Numbered from the stretch's first letter, positions 36,311 through 46,122 are shown. The stretch is 64,000 nucleotides of DNA from Staphylococcus pettenkoferi (GCF_026659735.1 NZ_JANSKK010000012.1:1-64000); one strand, 5' to 3'. Numbers and translations are program-made. Notes: generated by a model from the sequence alone, not told the origin.

Positions 36311-38692
36311 ATGAAAAAATGTCCACATAAATTGATTGCGACAGGTGCAATACTCACGTTAAGTACGTCGTTAGCAAGTAAGCAGGCGCATGCTGAAGGT
36401 GTAGTGCATCATCAGGTGGAAAATGCGCAAAATAATGCAAATGTAGTGAATCAATCATTATTTAAAGCAGCAGATCAAAATGATTTAACTGAAGAGGGGC
36501 AGTTCAGCGATAGACTAGCGACAAGTGGAGCGGCTCGCCAAGATGGAGAGGTAAATGCCAACGAAAACGAGCAACTCGGATTAGAGAGCGAGAAGCATGA
36601 GGGGGCAGAATCCACGGAAAATGACGAAGGTCAAGACAGTCATGATCAGCAATCCGCTTCAAACTCGAATGTAGAACAATCAAGTGATGAAAATAAGCAA
36701 GGCGAAGATAATTCAGAAGAAATTTCTGCTGATAATCAAGAAAATGGTTCAGTTGATAATGGAAATGAGAGTCACAATGGTGAAGTAAATCAAGATCCAA
36801 CTCACGAAGAAGCCTCTAATAATGATGGTCAAGATGAAGACCAACAAAATAATTCTGGCGAAAATCATCAACCAGATGACAATCAATCAGATAATGGTAC
36901 CGATAAAGAGCAAGACGATGCTCATAACGAAGGTAATCAAAATAACTCTGATGACAATCAGAATGGTTCTGACCAGGATCAAAACGGCGACGATAACCAA
37001 GGCTCAGATCATCAAAACGGCAATGGCGACCAAGACGATTCAGATCAGCAACAAGGCGATAACCAGAATGATGGCAAACAAGACCCTGACTACAATCAAC
37101 ATGGCGACGACCAAAAAGATGACAACCCAGATCCTGACAAAGATCAGAAAGACGACGACCAGCATAACAACCCAGATAAAGATCAAGATGACGATGATAA
37201 TAAAAATAACAATCATCATGATAACCCTGGTCAAGGTGGCGACGATGACAATGGTGATAACCACCAAGACAATCCTGGAAAACACCAAGGCGATGACGAT
37301 GATCAAAACGGCGATGATGACCAGAAGAACCATGATCAACCCGGAGATGGCAAACATGATAACCCTTCTGATGATCCACAAGACCCGTCTGGTGGCCATC
37401 ATTCTGGCAATGACCCTTCTCGTCCTGGAGAAGATCCGGGACAAGGTGGTCAAGATCAGCCAGGTCAAGGCGGACAAAGTGGTGGTCAAGACAAGCCGAG
37501 CGATAAACCTGGACATGGCGACAACCCCGGTAGTCAAGGCAAGCCGAGTGACAACCCTGGTCATGACAAAGATGATCGACCAAGTGACAAACCAGGTCAG
37601 GGCGATCATCAAGGTGGACAAACCAATCCAGATCAACCTTCTGATCCTTCACATCAAGGTGGTCACTCAGGAGGACAAGATCCTCAACCTAGCCAACCTT
37701 CTCAGGGCGATAAGCCGTCAGGTTCGCAAGGATCACAACAACATCCCAATCAGCCATCTGGACTTCAAGGTGGGCAAAGTGGCCATGATGGACAACATAA
37801 ACCATCTTCACAACAACCGTCACAACCTGGTGGACAAACAGGGCAAGCGCATCAACCTGGACAAGGAACGACTAACCATCCACAAGGTGTACCACCGGCG
37901 CAACAACATCACAATGAGCCAACGCGCGTAAATCATCAGCCGTCACATCAGCAACGTCCAGATTATCAAGGCATGGTTCCGCCTGCACATCACAATTCAA
38001 ACCACCAGTGGAGTTCTAATCAGAATGATTCAAATCGTAACCACTTCAATGGTGCAAACTTCACGCCATCAGCTAACCGTCCAACATCTCAGAATACACA
38101 ACAGAATTCAAATCAACAACGCAGTCATTGGTACGACCGTTTTACAGGCCAGCATAATCAAGATTCACAAGACAGCTCTATTCTTCAACGTTTTAAGTCT
38201 ATGGCGACAGGTTCGTTAAAATATAACCCATTCGTTGTGGATCAAGTAAAAGAGTTGCATCATAACGATAATAAAGTGAGTAATAATGAAATTAATAATA
38301 TCCTTAAAAAACAAAACTTCTCTGATAATCATTATTTAAACTCATTACAGAAAGAAACACGTTACTTCAAGTTCCAATATTTTAACCCGCTCAAAGCATC
38401 ACACTATTATAAAAACTTAGACCAACAAGTGCTCGCGCTGATCACAGGAGACATTGGTTCAATGCCGGATTTGAAGAAACCGCATGAAGGTGATGGTAAG
38501 AGTAAAAGTCAGTACGAATATCAGCAGAATAAAGACGACAAGATGACAGATACAAGCAAGGATAAAGATGCAGCGAATGAAGCGGTGAAATATAAGCGCA
38601 CGACAATCTCACTCATTACAGCGATGGTTGTCATCTTTCTCGGCACGATTATTGCTTACATTTATCGCTTGAGAAAGCCTGAAGATTCATAA
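36311..38692 (+). CDS. sdrH: SdrH-like surface protein with a very long low-complexity region
   Basis: About 793 residues. A signal peptide spans residues 1-~28 (ending AHA), then an acidic Asn/Gln/Glu/Asp-rich stretch to about residue 170. A long Asp/Asn/Gln/His-rich and then Gly/Gln/Pro/Ser-rich stretch runs to about 590. A conserved folded domain follows (WYDRFTGQ, LKYNPFVVDQV, RYFKFQYFNPL). One transmembrane helix (about 762-782) ends in RLRKPEDS, with no LPXTG motif. The position next to mroQ-groESL is that of S. aureus sdrH (about 420 residues), so this copy is greatly expanded. I start at 36311 because GAGAGGTG lies just upstream. Confidence 0.88.
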   Translation: MKKCPHKLIATGAILTLSTSLASKQAHAEGVVHHQVENAQNNANVVNQSLFKAADQNDLTEEGQFSDRLATSGAARQDGEVNANENEQLGLESEKHEGAESTENDEGQDSHDQQSASNSNVEQSSDENKQGEDNSEEISADNQENGSVDNGNESHNGEVNQDPTHEEASNNDGQDEDQQNNSGENHQPDDNQSDNGTDKEQDDAHNEGNQNNSDDNQNGSDQDQNGDDNQGSDHQNGNGDQDDSDQQQGDNQNDGKQDPDYNQHGDDQKDDNPDPDKDQKDDDQHNNPDKDQDDDDNKNNNHHDNPGQGGDDDNGDNHQDNPGKHQGDDDDQNGDDDQKNHDQPGDGKHDNPSDDPQDPSGGHHSGNDPSRPGEDPGQGGQDQPGQGGQSGGQDKPSDKPGHGDNPGSQGKPSDNPGHDKDDRPSDKPGQGDHQGGQTNPDQPSDPSHQGGHSGGQDPQPSQPSQGDKPSGSQGSQQHPNQPSGLQGGQSGHDGQHKPSSQQPSQPGGQTGQAHQPGQGTTNHPQGVPPAQQHHNEPTRVNHQPSHQQRPDYQGMVPPAHHNSNHQWSSNQNDSNRNHFNGANFTPSANRPTSQNTQQNSNQQRSHWYDRFTGQHNQDSQDSSILQRFKSMATGSLKYNPFVVDQVKELHHNDNKVSNNEINNILKKQNFSDNHYLNSLQKETRYFKFQYFNPLKASHYYKNLDQQVLALITGDIGSMPDLKKPHEGDGKSKSQYEYQQNKDDKMTDTSKDKDAANEAVKYKRTTISLITAMVVIFLGTIIAYIYRLRKPEDS

Positions 38693-38697
38693 ATAAA

Positions 38698-38748
38698 GAA
38701 ACCATCTCTTCCATAAAGTTGAAGCGGAAGAGATGGTTTCTCGTTTTT
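38698..38748. terminator. Bidirectional terminator between sdrH and mroQ
   Basis: GAAACCATCTCTTCC (38698-38712) pairs with GGAAGAGATGGTTTC (38726-38740), followed by TCGTTTTTT. Confidence 0.85.
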
Positions 38749-39488
38749 TAGAAAATGAAATGTAAAATAAATGAAGTTTGTTCTTGTAATGATTTGATTT
38801 TATCTGGGCCAATCACAATCTGCATCAGCACAACTGTACCATTCATCATCATATGAATCAGAATACTGACCCAAATGCGTTTTGTGTAAACGTAGAAGCC
38901 AGCGAGAATAAATCCGAGTACGAAATATGTTAAGAAGTGTGACGGATCGCTATGAGCAAATGAAAAGATTGTAGAACTTACGACTGCCGCAAGGATAAAC
39001 GCTAATTTATTGTAGCCTTTAATCATATTGTAAATCTCACCGAATAACACTTTACGGAAGACGAATTCTTCAAGCATTGGGCCTACGATAGAAATCAAGA
39101 TGATAAACATTGGGAACTGACGCGCAATTTTCATCAAGTTCTCTGTGTTCTCACTCGACTGCGGTGCACCGAGCAAGATGTTAATGATGTTGGTAAGCAT
39201 CTGCGCGATCATTACAGCTACATAACCTGCGACTGCCCACAGAATCACGTAACGCTTCTCTTCTCTCGGCGGGCGTTCAAGACGTAATGGATTGCGAATG
39301 AAATTATGTAAGAAGATAATGATGATGGCAGCGATGATAAAGAGGATGACTTGCGTATACATATTAGCTGTCAAGAGTTCTTTATCTGACATGCCGTTAT
39401 AGAAACCGAGCCCTTTTAAGATCAATGGCCCGAACTGTGCGAGTAAGTAAATAACAATCGTTAAGATTGAGACTGATACACGTGACAT
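38748..39488 (-). CDS. mroQ: CPBP-family membrane protease MroQ
   Basis: A 246-residue CAAX-protease/bacteriocin-processing (CPBP) family protein with about six to seven membrane segments. The catalytic motif LEEFVFRKVLFGE (EExxxR) lies near residue 139, and the two conserved histidines follow in FSFAHSDPSHF and ILIHMMMNG. In S. aureus MroQ helps remove the AgrD leader during pheromone maturation. The gene converges on sdrH and diverges from groESL, the same order as S. aureus and the ydiL-groESL order of Bacillus. Confidence 0.93.
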   Translation of the reverse strand: MSRVSVSILTIVIYLLAQFGPLILKGLGFYNGMSDKELLTANMYTQVILFIIAAIIIIFLHNFIRNPLRLERPPREEKRYVILWAVAGYVAVMIAQMLTNIINILLGAPQSSENTENLMKIARQFPMFIILISIVGPMLEEFVFRKVLFGEIYNMIKGYNKLAFILAAVVSSTIFSFAHSDPSHFLTYFVLGFILAGFYVYTKRIWVSILIHMMMNGTVVLMQIVIGPDKIKSLQEQTSFILHFIF

Positions 39489-39564
39489 AATGTACCTCCA
39501 ATTTTTGTTTATAATTCATTTTATCGTAAAAGTGATTCAGGTACAAAATACGTGAGTGTTAAAC

Positions 39565-39593
39565 TTGAAATGTTGACCAACTTTGATTAATAT
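39565..39593 (+). promoter_or_regulatory. groESL promoter with CtsR-like site
   Basis: The -35 TTGAAA (39565-39570) and -10 TAATAT (39588-39593) are 17 bases apart. GTTGACC AAC TTTGATT (39572-39588) resembles the CtsR heptad repeat on the reverse strand (6/7 and 5/7 matches) and lies within the promoter spacer. Confidence 0.6.
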
Positions 39594-39602
39594 AAAAGTA
39601 TG

Positions 39603-39629
39603 TTAGCACTCGAAAGGTGATAGTGCTAA
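39603..39629. promoter_or_regulatory. CIRCE element (HrcA operator)
   Basis: TTAGCACTC (39603-39611), nine bases, TAGTGCTAA (39621-39629). The consensus right arm is GAGTGCTAA, so there is one mismatch. HrcA binding here represses groESL. Confidence 0.93.
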
Positions 39630-39646
39630 ACTTTTCCTGACGATGA

Positions 39647-39943
<297 letters not shown>

Positions 39944-39952
39944 TTGAAGTAG

Positions 39953-41596
<1,644 letters not shown>

Positions 41597-42048
41597 GAAT
41601 AGTGCTGGATGCCGGTGTGTCGAGCGCTGGTACTACGTGCGCCGATTTGGCGATTATAATAATGCCGCTCAGATTTAAAATGATTATATAAATAGATGGA
41701 GACGCTTTCCACGAGTTGATAGGACTTGTGGAGGCGTCTCTTTTTGTGGATTCGGGGGAGGTGGGTTGGACGCGGAGTGTACATAGTATAAGGTGGAATT
41801 GTAAACTAATGAGGTTCAGGGTTAAGTACAAGTGTAAGTTGGGGGACATTTTAACTCATAGAGATATCGTCTGATTTAGAATAAAAGATTAAATACGTTA
41901 GTAGAGAGCAAATTAAAATTTGAATTTTGGTTAACAAGAGTAAAGCTAATGAGGAAGAGGTAAGTATTTGTGGAATTAGATAGATCTCGGTAAAGTGTAT
42001 TGGAATATGTTATGTTTATTATGATATTTATGAATTTATCTTTGAGGA
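41597..42048. other. Intergenic region after groEL
   Basis: About 450 bases without a supported gene. It holds the hairpin at 41699-41745, and after 41800 the sequence becomes AT-rich and leads into the small membrane-protein gene. Open frames on the minus strand over the terminator have no ribosome sites. Confidence 0.4.
41699..41745 (+). terminator. Terminator after groEL
   Basis: GAGACGC (41699-41705) pairs with GCGTCTC (41734-41740), and TCCAC/GTGGA extends the stem; TTTTTG follows. Confidence 0.8.
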
Positions 42049-42057
42049 ATGAGCGTA

Positions 42058-42438
42058 GTGAAGAGAAAGACTTATTTAAATATTGGAATTATAGCTCTAA
42101 TTCTAATAGTTGCAGGGTCTTATTTAATATATAAGCATAACGAAAAAGAGAAATTTTATAGTGAGCAAAAAGAAAGAATCACTACTTACATGAAATATAA
42201 TGTTAAAGATTATAAAAGTATAACGTTTACTAATTTTAAAAGAAATCCCATGGATGGTTATGACATAACTGGTTATATTAATAACGATAAAAAACTTGAA
42301 TTTTCAGCTGGTGTAAGATCTACAGGAAATTATCAATTTGATGGGGATATATCATTTACTGGCGCACTTTCTAAGCTATTAAATAAAAATACTAAAACTA
42401 TTTCACAGATTGAAGAAGAGAAAAGAAATAGAAACTGA
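42058..42438 (+). CDS. Small DUF1433-like membrane protein
   Basis: A single-pass or lipid-less anchored protein of about 126 residues. It has one hydrophobic helix near the N terminus (IGIIALILIVAGSYLIY) and a polar domain with YMKYNVKDYKSITFTNFKRNPMDG, a pattern I associate with staphylococcal DUF1433 proteins. A GAGG lies ten bases before GTG 42058; ATG 42049 almost abuts it. The gene is AT-rich compared with groEL. Such proteins often occur in variable paralogous clusters; only one copy is here. The function is unknown. Confidence 0.65.
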   Translation: MKRKTYLNIGIIALILIVAGSYLIYKHNEKEKFYSEQKERITTYMKYNVKDYKSITFTNFKRNPMDGYDITGYINNDKKLEFSAGVRSTGNYQFDGDISFTGALSKLLNKNTKTISQIEEEKRNRN

Positions 42439-42481
42439 AAAGAAATAAAAGCCCAGAATTGTTACAAAAACTATTTAATAA

Positions 42482-42528
42482 AACCTCCCGAAGAGTATAT
42501 AGACTATAGATACGATTATCGGGAGGTT
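42482..42528. terminator. Bidirectional terminator
   Basis: AACCTCCCGA (42482-42491) pairs with TCGGGAGGTT (42519-42528), between the convergent DUF1433-like and lipoprotein genes. Confidence 0.8.
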
Positions 42529-42535
42529 GTTTATA

Positions 42536-43072
42536 TCAATTACTATACATATTTTGATAGTATTTTATTGCTTCTAGCTTTTGTTCTGCATCTTCTCCTT
42601 GATATTGTCCATTTTCTATCTGATGCATAATTTGTTTTTCCCCTGATGAAATACCATCACCAGTATTTTTTCTCCATTCTTGATTTGGCATATTCATATA
42701 TGGATTGTTAGGGTCATAACCTGTGGCTTGTGATTGTTGCTGTTGACTTGTTTGAGTTTGAGCAGGTTGTTGTTGGGTAACTTGGTTCTGAGTGGATTGC
42801 TCTGAGTTTAACTCATCGTTGTCGTTAGAAGTTTGATTATTATTAGAAGCTTGTTCGTTGTTAACACTAGAACTGTTCGTATTATTTTTGTTTTCATTAT
42901 TAGAGTCAGAGGAATTCTTTGAGCTTTTCTTTGATTTATTTTTCTCTTTTTCATTATTTTCACTTTTATGTTTCTTCTCATGATGAGTAGAATGTTTTTC
43001 TTCATGATTGTCATTACCGCATGCAGCTAATAATATTGCAGATGCAGTTAAAATAGGTAGTAACTTTTTCAT
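42536..43072 (-). CDS. Putative lipoprotein with low-complexity linker
   Basis: A 178-residue lipoprotein: N-terminal Lys residues, a hydrophobic stretch and the lipobox LLAAC (lipidated Cys at about residue 18). A His/Lys/Glu/Ser/Asn/Gln-rich linker (residues ~20-118) leads to a small C-terminal domain (YMNMPNQEWRKNTGDGIS, ending KYYQNMYSN). The C-terminal block is the only part likely to be folded, and I do not recognise a function. It would be anchored outside the membrane. Confidence 0.7.
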   Translation of the reverse strand: MKKLLPILTASAILLAACGNDNHEEKHSTHHEKKHKSENNEKEKNKSKKSSKNSSDSNNENKNNTNSSSVNNEQASNNNQTSNDNDELNSEQSTQNQVTQQQPAQTQTSQQQQSQATGYDPNNPYMNMPNQEWRKNTGDGISSGEKQIMHQIENGQYQGEDAEQKLEAIKYYQNMYSN

Positions 43073-43264
43073 ATTTTATTCCGCCTTATATAAAGATGAT
43101 TATGTCAGTTGTTTAACAGTTTCATTTAATATTGATTATACTATAGAACAAATGGTTTAGCTATAAGAATTTTAATTAAACTTTATGAATGTGATGCATA
43201 AAGATAGTTTTCTAGGGGTATTTCCATAATAACGAGAATTTGTGAGAGGAGTGTATCGTCATTT

Positions 43265-43729
43265 ATGGCTAAAGATACATTAAATGATGCTATAGAGTTA
43301 GGAATCAACCACTTACTTGAAGGTTACGATAATTGGGAAGTGGCTTCAGTGCTAGATAAAGAAAGTGATTATTTTCCAAACACGCTACATTGGCAGTACG
43401 GTCACTTACTCACAGTATTTGAACTTGCACTTTCAATGGTTGAACAGAACGAGGTCGACGTAGGTCGTTACAACCAGCTCTTTGGTTATGGAACGCGACC
43501 TTCTGACTGGGGAGACGCAGAAGTTCCCGAAATCGATGACATTCTCGAACATATCAAGACGTTACCTGAGCGAGTAGGAAATTTAACTTCTACTCAGCTT
43601 GAAACTGAGCTAGAGGAACCGATGATTGGATGCGAAACGTTAGGAGAGTTAATCGGCTTGAATGCCATTCATGTTCCACTTCACAATGGTAAAATTGAAG
43701 AAATGACACGTGTGTTAAAACAAGTTTAA
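43265..43729 (+). CDS. DinB/YfiT-like putative metal-dependent hydrolase
   Basis: A 154-residue four-helix-bundle protein of the DinB superfamily. Histidines at typical positions are seen in LHWQYGHLLTVFELAL and in AIHVPLHNGKIEEM near the C terminus, suggesting a metal site. GAGAGGAGTGTATC lies upstream of the ATG. Family members include thiol transferases that use bacillithiol, which staphylococci make; that role here is inferred. No LexA box is obvious upstream. Confidence 0.72.
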   Translation: MAKDTLNDAIELGINHLLEGYDNWEVASVLDKESDYFPNTLHWQYGHLLTVFELALSMVEQNEVDVGRYNQLFGYGTRPSDWGDAEVPEIDDILEHIKTLPERVGNLTSTQLETELEEPMIGCETLGELIGLNAIHVPLHNGKIEEMTRVLKQV

Positions 43730-43759
43730 GACGCAAAAATACCTATATATACTAAAAAA

Positions 43760-43791
43760 AGGAGGAGCACTGCGAAGTGCTCCTCTTTTTA
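43760..43791. terminator. Bidirectional terminator
   Basis: GAGGAGCACT (43762-43771) pairs with AGTGCTCCTC (43776-43785), flanked by A-rich and T-rich runs, between the convergent DinB-like and aminotransferase genes. Confidence 0.85.
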
Positions 43792-43799
43792 AAGACTTA

Positions 43800-45086
43800 T
43801 TATTGTAATTCGCTAATCGCTTTGGCAATCGATTCAAAAACATGTGGAATATCATCTTTTTCAATACAGCTAAAGGCGATACGAATATCTGTATCATTTA
43901 AAGCAATAATACCGATAGAGTAGTTATCGATAAGATGTGTTCTTAATTCTTCAGGTTTCACGCCTTTAACTTTAAGCGCCATGAAATAGCCAGAGTTAAA
44001 GTCATATGGTTGCCAGTAATCACTGAATTTCTCATCATATACAAGTTCTTTCGTCACTTCATAACGTGCTTTCAACGTTTCAAAGTTGTGTTCTAACTCT
44101 TTATCAAGTTGATCACGGTTCTCAAGCACATGTTTAACTATGCTCTGTGAAGGCATTGGTCCGCTTGAAATATTACTGCGGATTAAACCTTTCACTTTCG
44201 CTTCAATCACTTCTTGCGCTTTAGCATCTTTAATACCGAATGTGATGAAGCCAACACGTAAGCCCCACGCAAACAATTCTTTCGTAGCACCATCTAAGCG
44301 AATAGGTAATACATTGTCAGAATCAAGTTGCGTTAAAGCTGAGAATAATGAATATGGATACACATCTTCATAGAATAAACCGAAGTAAGCATCATCGACT
44401 ACCGCAATGACATGTGTGCCGCGATCCGCTACACGCTTGATTGCTTGAACAATTTCATTTACTTCATCTTTAGAAGGTGTGTAACCTGTTGGGTTGTTTG
44501 GGTAGTTTAAGACTAAGAAAATCTTCTCTTGATTACTTTGATCTAGCGTTTCAACTAACGCTTGTGTAGTGTAATGGCCTTCACTATCAAAGATAGGGTA
44601 CGTGTCAATTTGTGCACTGTGACGTGTACCGAATACGAGTTTATAGTTACCCCAGTTGTGACTTGGTAATAAGATCGTATCGTTAGTATCCACGAATAAA
44701 TCACCAACTAATGATAAACCGTGAGTTAATGCGTTCGTCACGATAGGTCTTGAGAAGTCGTCTTTACTGAGTTCAGGGTTGTCTCGAAGCATCTTGTCTG
44801 TCCAAAGATCGCGCAAGTCTTCAATACCTTGAGGTGGTGCGTATGGGAACACCTCGTCTGGTTCGAGTTCAGAGAAGACGTTGTATAAACTGTCAGCATA
44901 CATTTTTCTATCTCTATAAGTAGCCATTCCGATAGTGGCATTATATTCTGTAGATTTCGCTTCAGCTGATTGAGATAAAATGCCTTTCGGATAATACATC
45001 AATTTACCCAAGTCAGAAAGCATATCAGCAATTTGTGGTTGAGACTTAGTAAGTTGTTCATTTAAATCTAATGCTAAAGGGTTCAT
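43800..45086 (-). CDS. Class I/II (aspartate-family) aminotransferase
   Basis: PLP-dependent aminotransferase of 428 residues. The cofactor block LNYPNNPTGYTP, the aspartate in VVDDAYFGL and the lysine in LDGATKELFAWGLRVGF are visible. The fold is the tyrosine/aromatic aminotransferase-like branch of fold type I. The substrate is uncertain. It is the gene normally found between groESL and pmt in staphylococci. Its minus-strand start lies about 120 bases from a perfect LexA box that belongs more naturally to the divergent toxin promoter. Confidence 0.85.
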   Translation of the reverse strand: MNPLALDLNEQLTKSQPQIADMLSDLGKLMYYPKGILSQSAEAKSTEYNATIGMATYRDRKMYADSLYNVFSELEPDEVFPYAPPQGIEDLRDLWTDKMLRDNPELSKDDFSRPIVTNALTHGLSLVGDLFVDTNDTILLPSHNWGNYKLVFGTRHSAQIDTYPIFDSEGHYTTQALVETLDQSNQEKIFLVLNYPNNPTGYTPSKDEVNEIVQAIKRVADRGTHVIAVVDDAYFGLFYEDVYPYSLFSALTQLDSDNVLPIRLDGATKELFAWGLRVGFITFGIKDAKAQEVIEAKVKGLIRSNISSGPMPSQSIVKHVLENRDQLDKELEHNFETLKARYEVTKELVYDEKFSDYWQPYDFNSGYFMALKVKGVKPEELRTHLIDNYSIGIIALNDTDIRIAFSCIEKDDIPHVFESIAKAISELQ

Positions 45087-45204
45087 AGTTGTTCAACCTC
45101 TCTTCATCTAATCATATTTCATCTTTTAGTTTATCTTGAAATGAGCTAAAGATAAAGTGATGTAGCGCGTTGAGTTACTTTTACAGAACAAATTATCATA
45201 AAAT

Positions 45205-45218
45205 CGAACACGTGTTCG
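45205..45218. promoter_or_regulatory. LexA (SOS) box, perfect palindrome
   Basis: CGAACACGTGTTCG matches the Gram-positive LexA consensus CGAAC-N4-GTTCG in full. It ends 12 bases before the -10 TAGAAT (45230-45235), so it covers the -35 position of the plus-strand promoter. Confidence 0.85.
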
Positions 45219-45226
45219 CTAATTTG

Positions 45227-45235
45227 TGTTAGAAT
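45227..45235 (+). promoter_or_regulatory. Extended -10 of the toxin mRNA promoter
   Basis: TGTTAGAAT is an extended -10 (TGn + TAGAAT). Transcription would begin near 45242. The predicted mRNA of about 200 nt ends at the terminator 45407-45445. Confidence 0.55.
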
Positions 45236-45281
45236 AACGTTAGGCCGTCCTAGTCCTACATGGAATTTCGATATGTGGGAG

Positions 45282-45293
45282 GTGTAGTATAAT
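45282..45293 (+). repeat. Direct repeat copy 1 (toxin start region)
   Basis: GTGTAGTATAAT spans the end of the ribosome site to the AT of the start codon. An identical copy lies at 45440-45451. Confidence 0.85.
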
Positions 45294-45387
45294 GGAGTGG
45301 TGGCAAGATTTAATCATCACCATACTTTCAGGTGGCATCCTCATTATCTTCCGAATTTGGTTAGAGAATAAATGGAAAGATAAATAG
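45292..45387 (+). CDS. Fst/par-type type I toxin (31-residue membrane peptide)
   Basis: A 31-residue peptide beginning MEWWQDLIITILSGG, with a single hydrophobic helix and a charged tail after IWLENKW. The layout (short acidic start, membrane helix, W-L near the membrane edge, basic C terminus) fits the Fst/Ldr superfamily of membrane-acting toxins. GGAGG lies nine bases before the ATG. The 5' end GTTAGGCC (45239-45246) can pair with GGCCTTAC (45390-45397) after the stop, a foldback typical of type I toxin mRNAs. No similar plus-strand gene is nearby. Toxicity is inferred from form and context only. Confidence 0.8.
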   Translation: MEWWQDLIITILSGGILIIFRIWLENKWKDK

Positions 45388-45406
45388 GTGGCCTTACACG
45401 TTAAAA

Positions 45407-45439
45407 AACCCCGAGTCAGGTTGCGGCTGACTCGGGGTT
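45407..45439. terminator. Shared bidirectional terminator of toxin and antisense RNA
   Basis: AACCCCGAGTCAG (45407-45419) pairs with CTGACTCGGGGTT (45427-45439), a 13-bp perfect stem. T-rich sequence follows on the minus strand. Confidence 0.85.
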
Positions 45440-45451
45440 GTGTAGTATAAT
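45440..45451 (+). repeat. Direct repeat copy 2 (antisense RNA 5' region)
   Basis: GTGTAGTATAAT, identical to 45282-45293. Because the antisense RNA reads it in the opposite direction, its product is complementary to the toxin start region. Confidence 0.85.
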
Positions 45452-45638
45452 TCGTGGACAACTTAATTGTAGCATTAGTGAAATAATACAGCAAGGTGTT
45501 TATATAATTGTTTGCATTAAGTTGTGCGAAAGACACATCGTCAGCTACGAATTAAAGAATGATAAGATGATATAATGACGGTAATTGACTTAGTAAATTA
45601 ATGATGACTTTGTTATACTGATAGTGTTTTGAGGTGAA

Positions 45639-45863
45639 ATGATGAAACATTTAACGAAAATCTTTGTGACTTTAGCAATTATCTTATTTATAGTTGGTTA
45701 TTACTTACAAGCGACAGATCACGAAAGTACAGGTATCAAACTACTCATTGCAGCAATCATGTTTATGATTTGTGCCTTTATTAACCGTAGTAATGATCGT
45801 CGCAAGAAGCGGGAAGAATATTACCGTAAACAACAAGCAGAAAAACAACGTAAAAAGAAGTAA
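45639..45863 (+). CDS. Small conserved membrane protein (74 aa)
   Basis: Two hydrophobic helices (IFVTLAIILFIVGYYL and IKLLIAAIMFMICAFI) followed by a strongly basic tail rich in Arg and Lys (RRKKREEYYRKQQAEKQRKKK is the end). TTTGAGGTGAA precedes two adjacent ATGs (45639 and 45642), and either may be used. The topology suggests a hairpin in the membrane with the basic tail in the cytoplasm. It lies between the toxin locus and pmt. I do not know a function. Confidence 0.7.
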   Translation: MMKHLTKIFVTLAIILFIVGYYLQATDHESTGIKLLIAAIMFMICAFINRSNDRRKKREEYYRKQQAEKQRKKK

Positions 45864-45916
45864 ATAATGAGAGAGTAGTTAATTCTCACTTTCTAAGATG
45901 AATAATTAATCTAAGC

Positions 45917-45952
45917 ACGTTCCGTAATCACTGATTATGGAGCGTTTTTTTT
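45917..45952 (+). terminator. Terminator after the 74-residue membrane protein
   Basis: ACGTTCCGTAATC (45917-45929) pairs with GATTATGGAGCGT (45933-45945), followed by TTTTTTT. Confidence 0.85.
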
Positions 45953-46021
45953 GTATGTACAACCTTAGGGATTGAGCAGTAAATTAAAGAATATTTAGGT
46001 GTGCATGTTAATTTTTGACTG

Positions 46022-46031
46022 TGTATATACA
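46022..46031. promoter_or_regulatory. Upstream PmtR operator candidate
   Basis: TGTATATACA, a perfect 10-bp palindrome inside CTGTGTATATACAG. The same core recurs at 46123-46132, about 100 bases downstream. GntR/YtrA-type regulators such as PmtR bind palindromes of this kind. Confidence 0.65.
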
Positions 46032-46092
46032 GAATATGTACGGTTTAACTCCCGCAATAGCGCGTTTTTTTACACAAATTTTACTCAGAGGG

Positions 46093-46121
46093 TTTACAAT
46101 ATTGTGTATAGTGTGTATGCT
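46093..46121 (+). promoter_or_regulatory. pmt operon promoter
   Basis: TTTACA (46093-46098), 17 bases, TATGCT (46116-46121). The downstream palindrome sits at the expected transcription start, so repressor binding there would block initiation. Confidence 0.6.
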
Positions 46122-46122
46122 A

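Larger units (their letters stand above)
45400..45459 (-). ncRNA. Predicted antisense antitoxin RNA (about 60 nt)
   Basis: Minus-strand promoter: -35 TTGCTG (45494-45489), 17 bases, -10 TACAAT (45471-45466). Transcription would start near 45459, pass direct repeat copy 2 and end at the hairpin 45407-45439 followed by TTTTTTAA. The predicted ~60 nt is close to the 66 nt of par RNAII. Existence and ends are inferred from the sequence. Confidence 0.65.

Noticed and set aside
36816..37931. Long open frames on both strands inside sdrH (up to 369 codons)
   Set aside because: They are shadows of the repetitive Asp/Asn/Gln codons. They encode absurd low-complexity proteins and have no start signals.
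36311..38692. CRISPR-like or tandem DNA repeat array in sdrH
   Set aside because: The repetition is of codons in a continuous reading frame, with no constant repeat unit or spacers.
45240..45536. 98-codon frame on the minus strand over the toxin locus
   Set aside because: It runs through the bidirectional terminator stem and both promoters and has no ribosome site.
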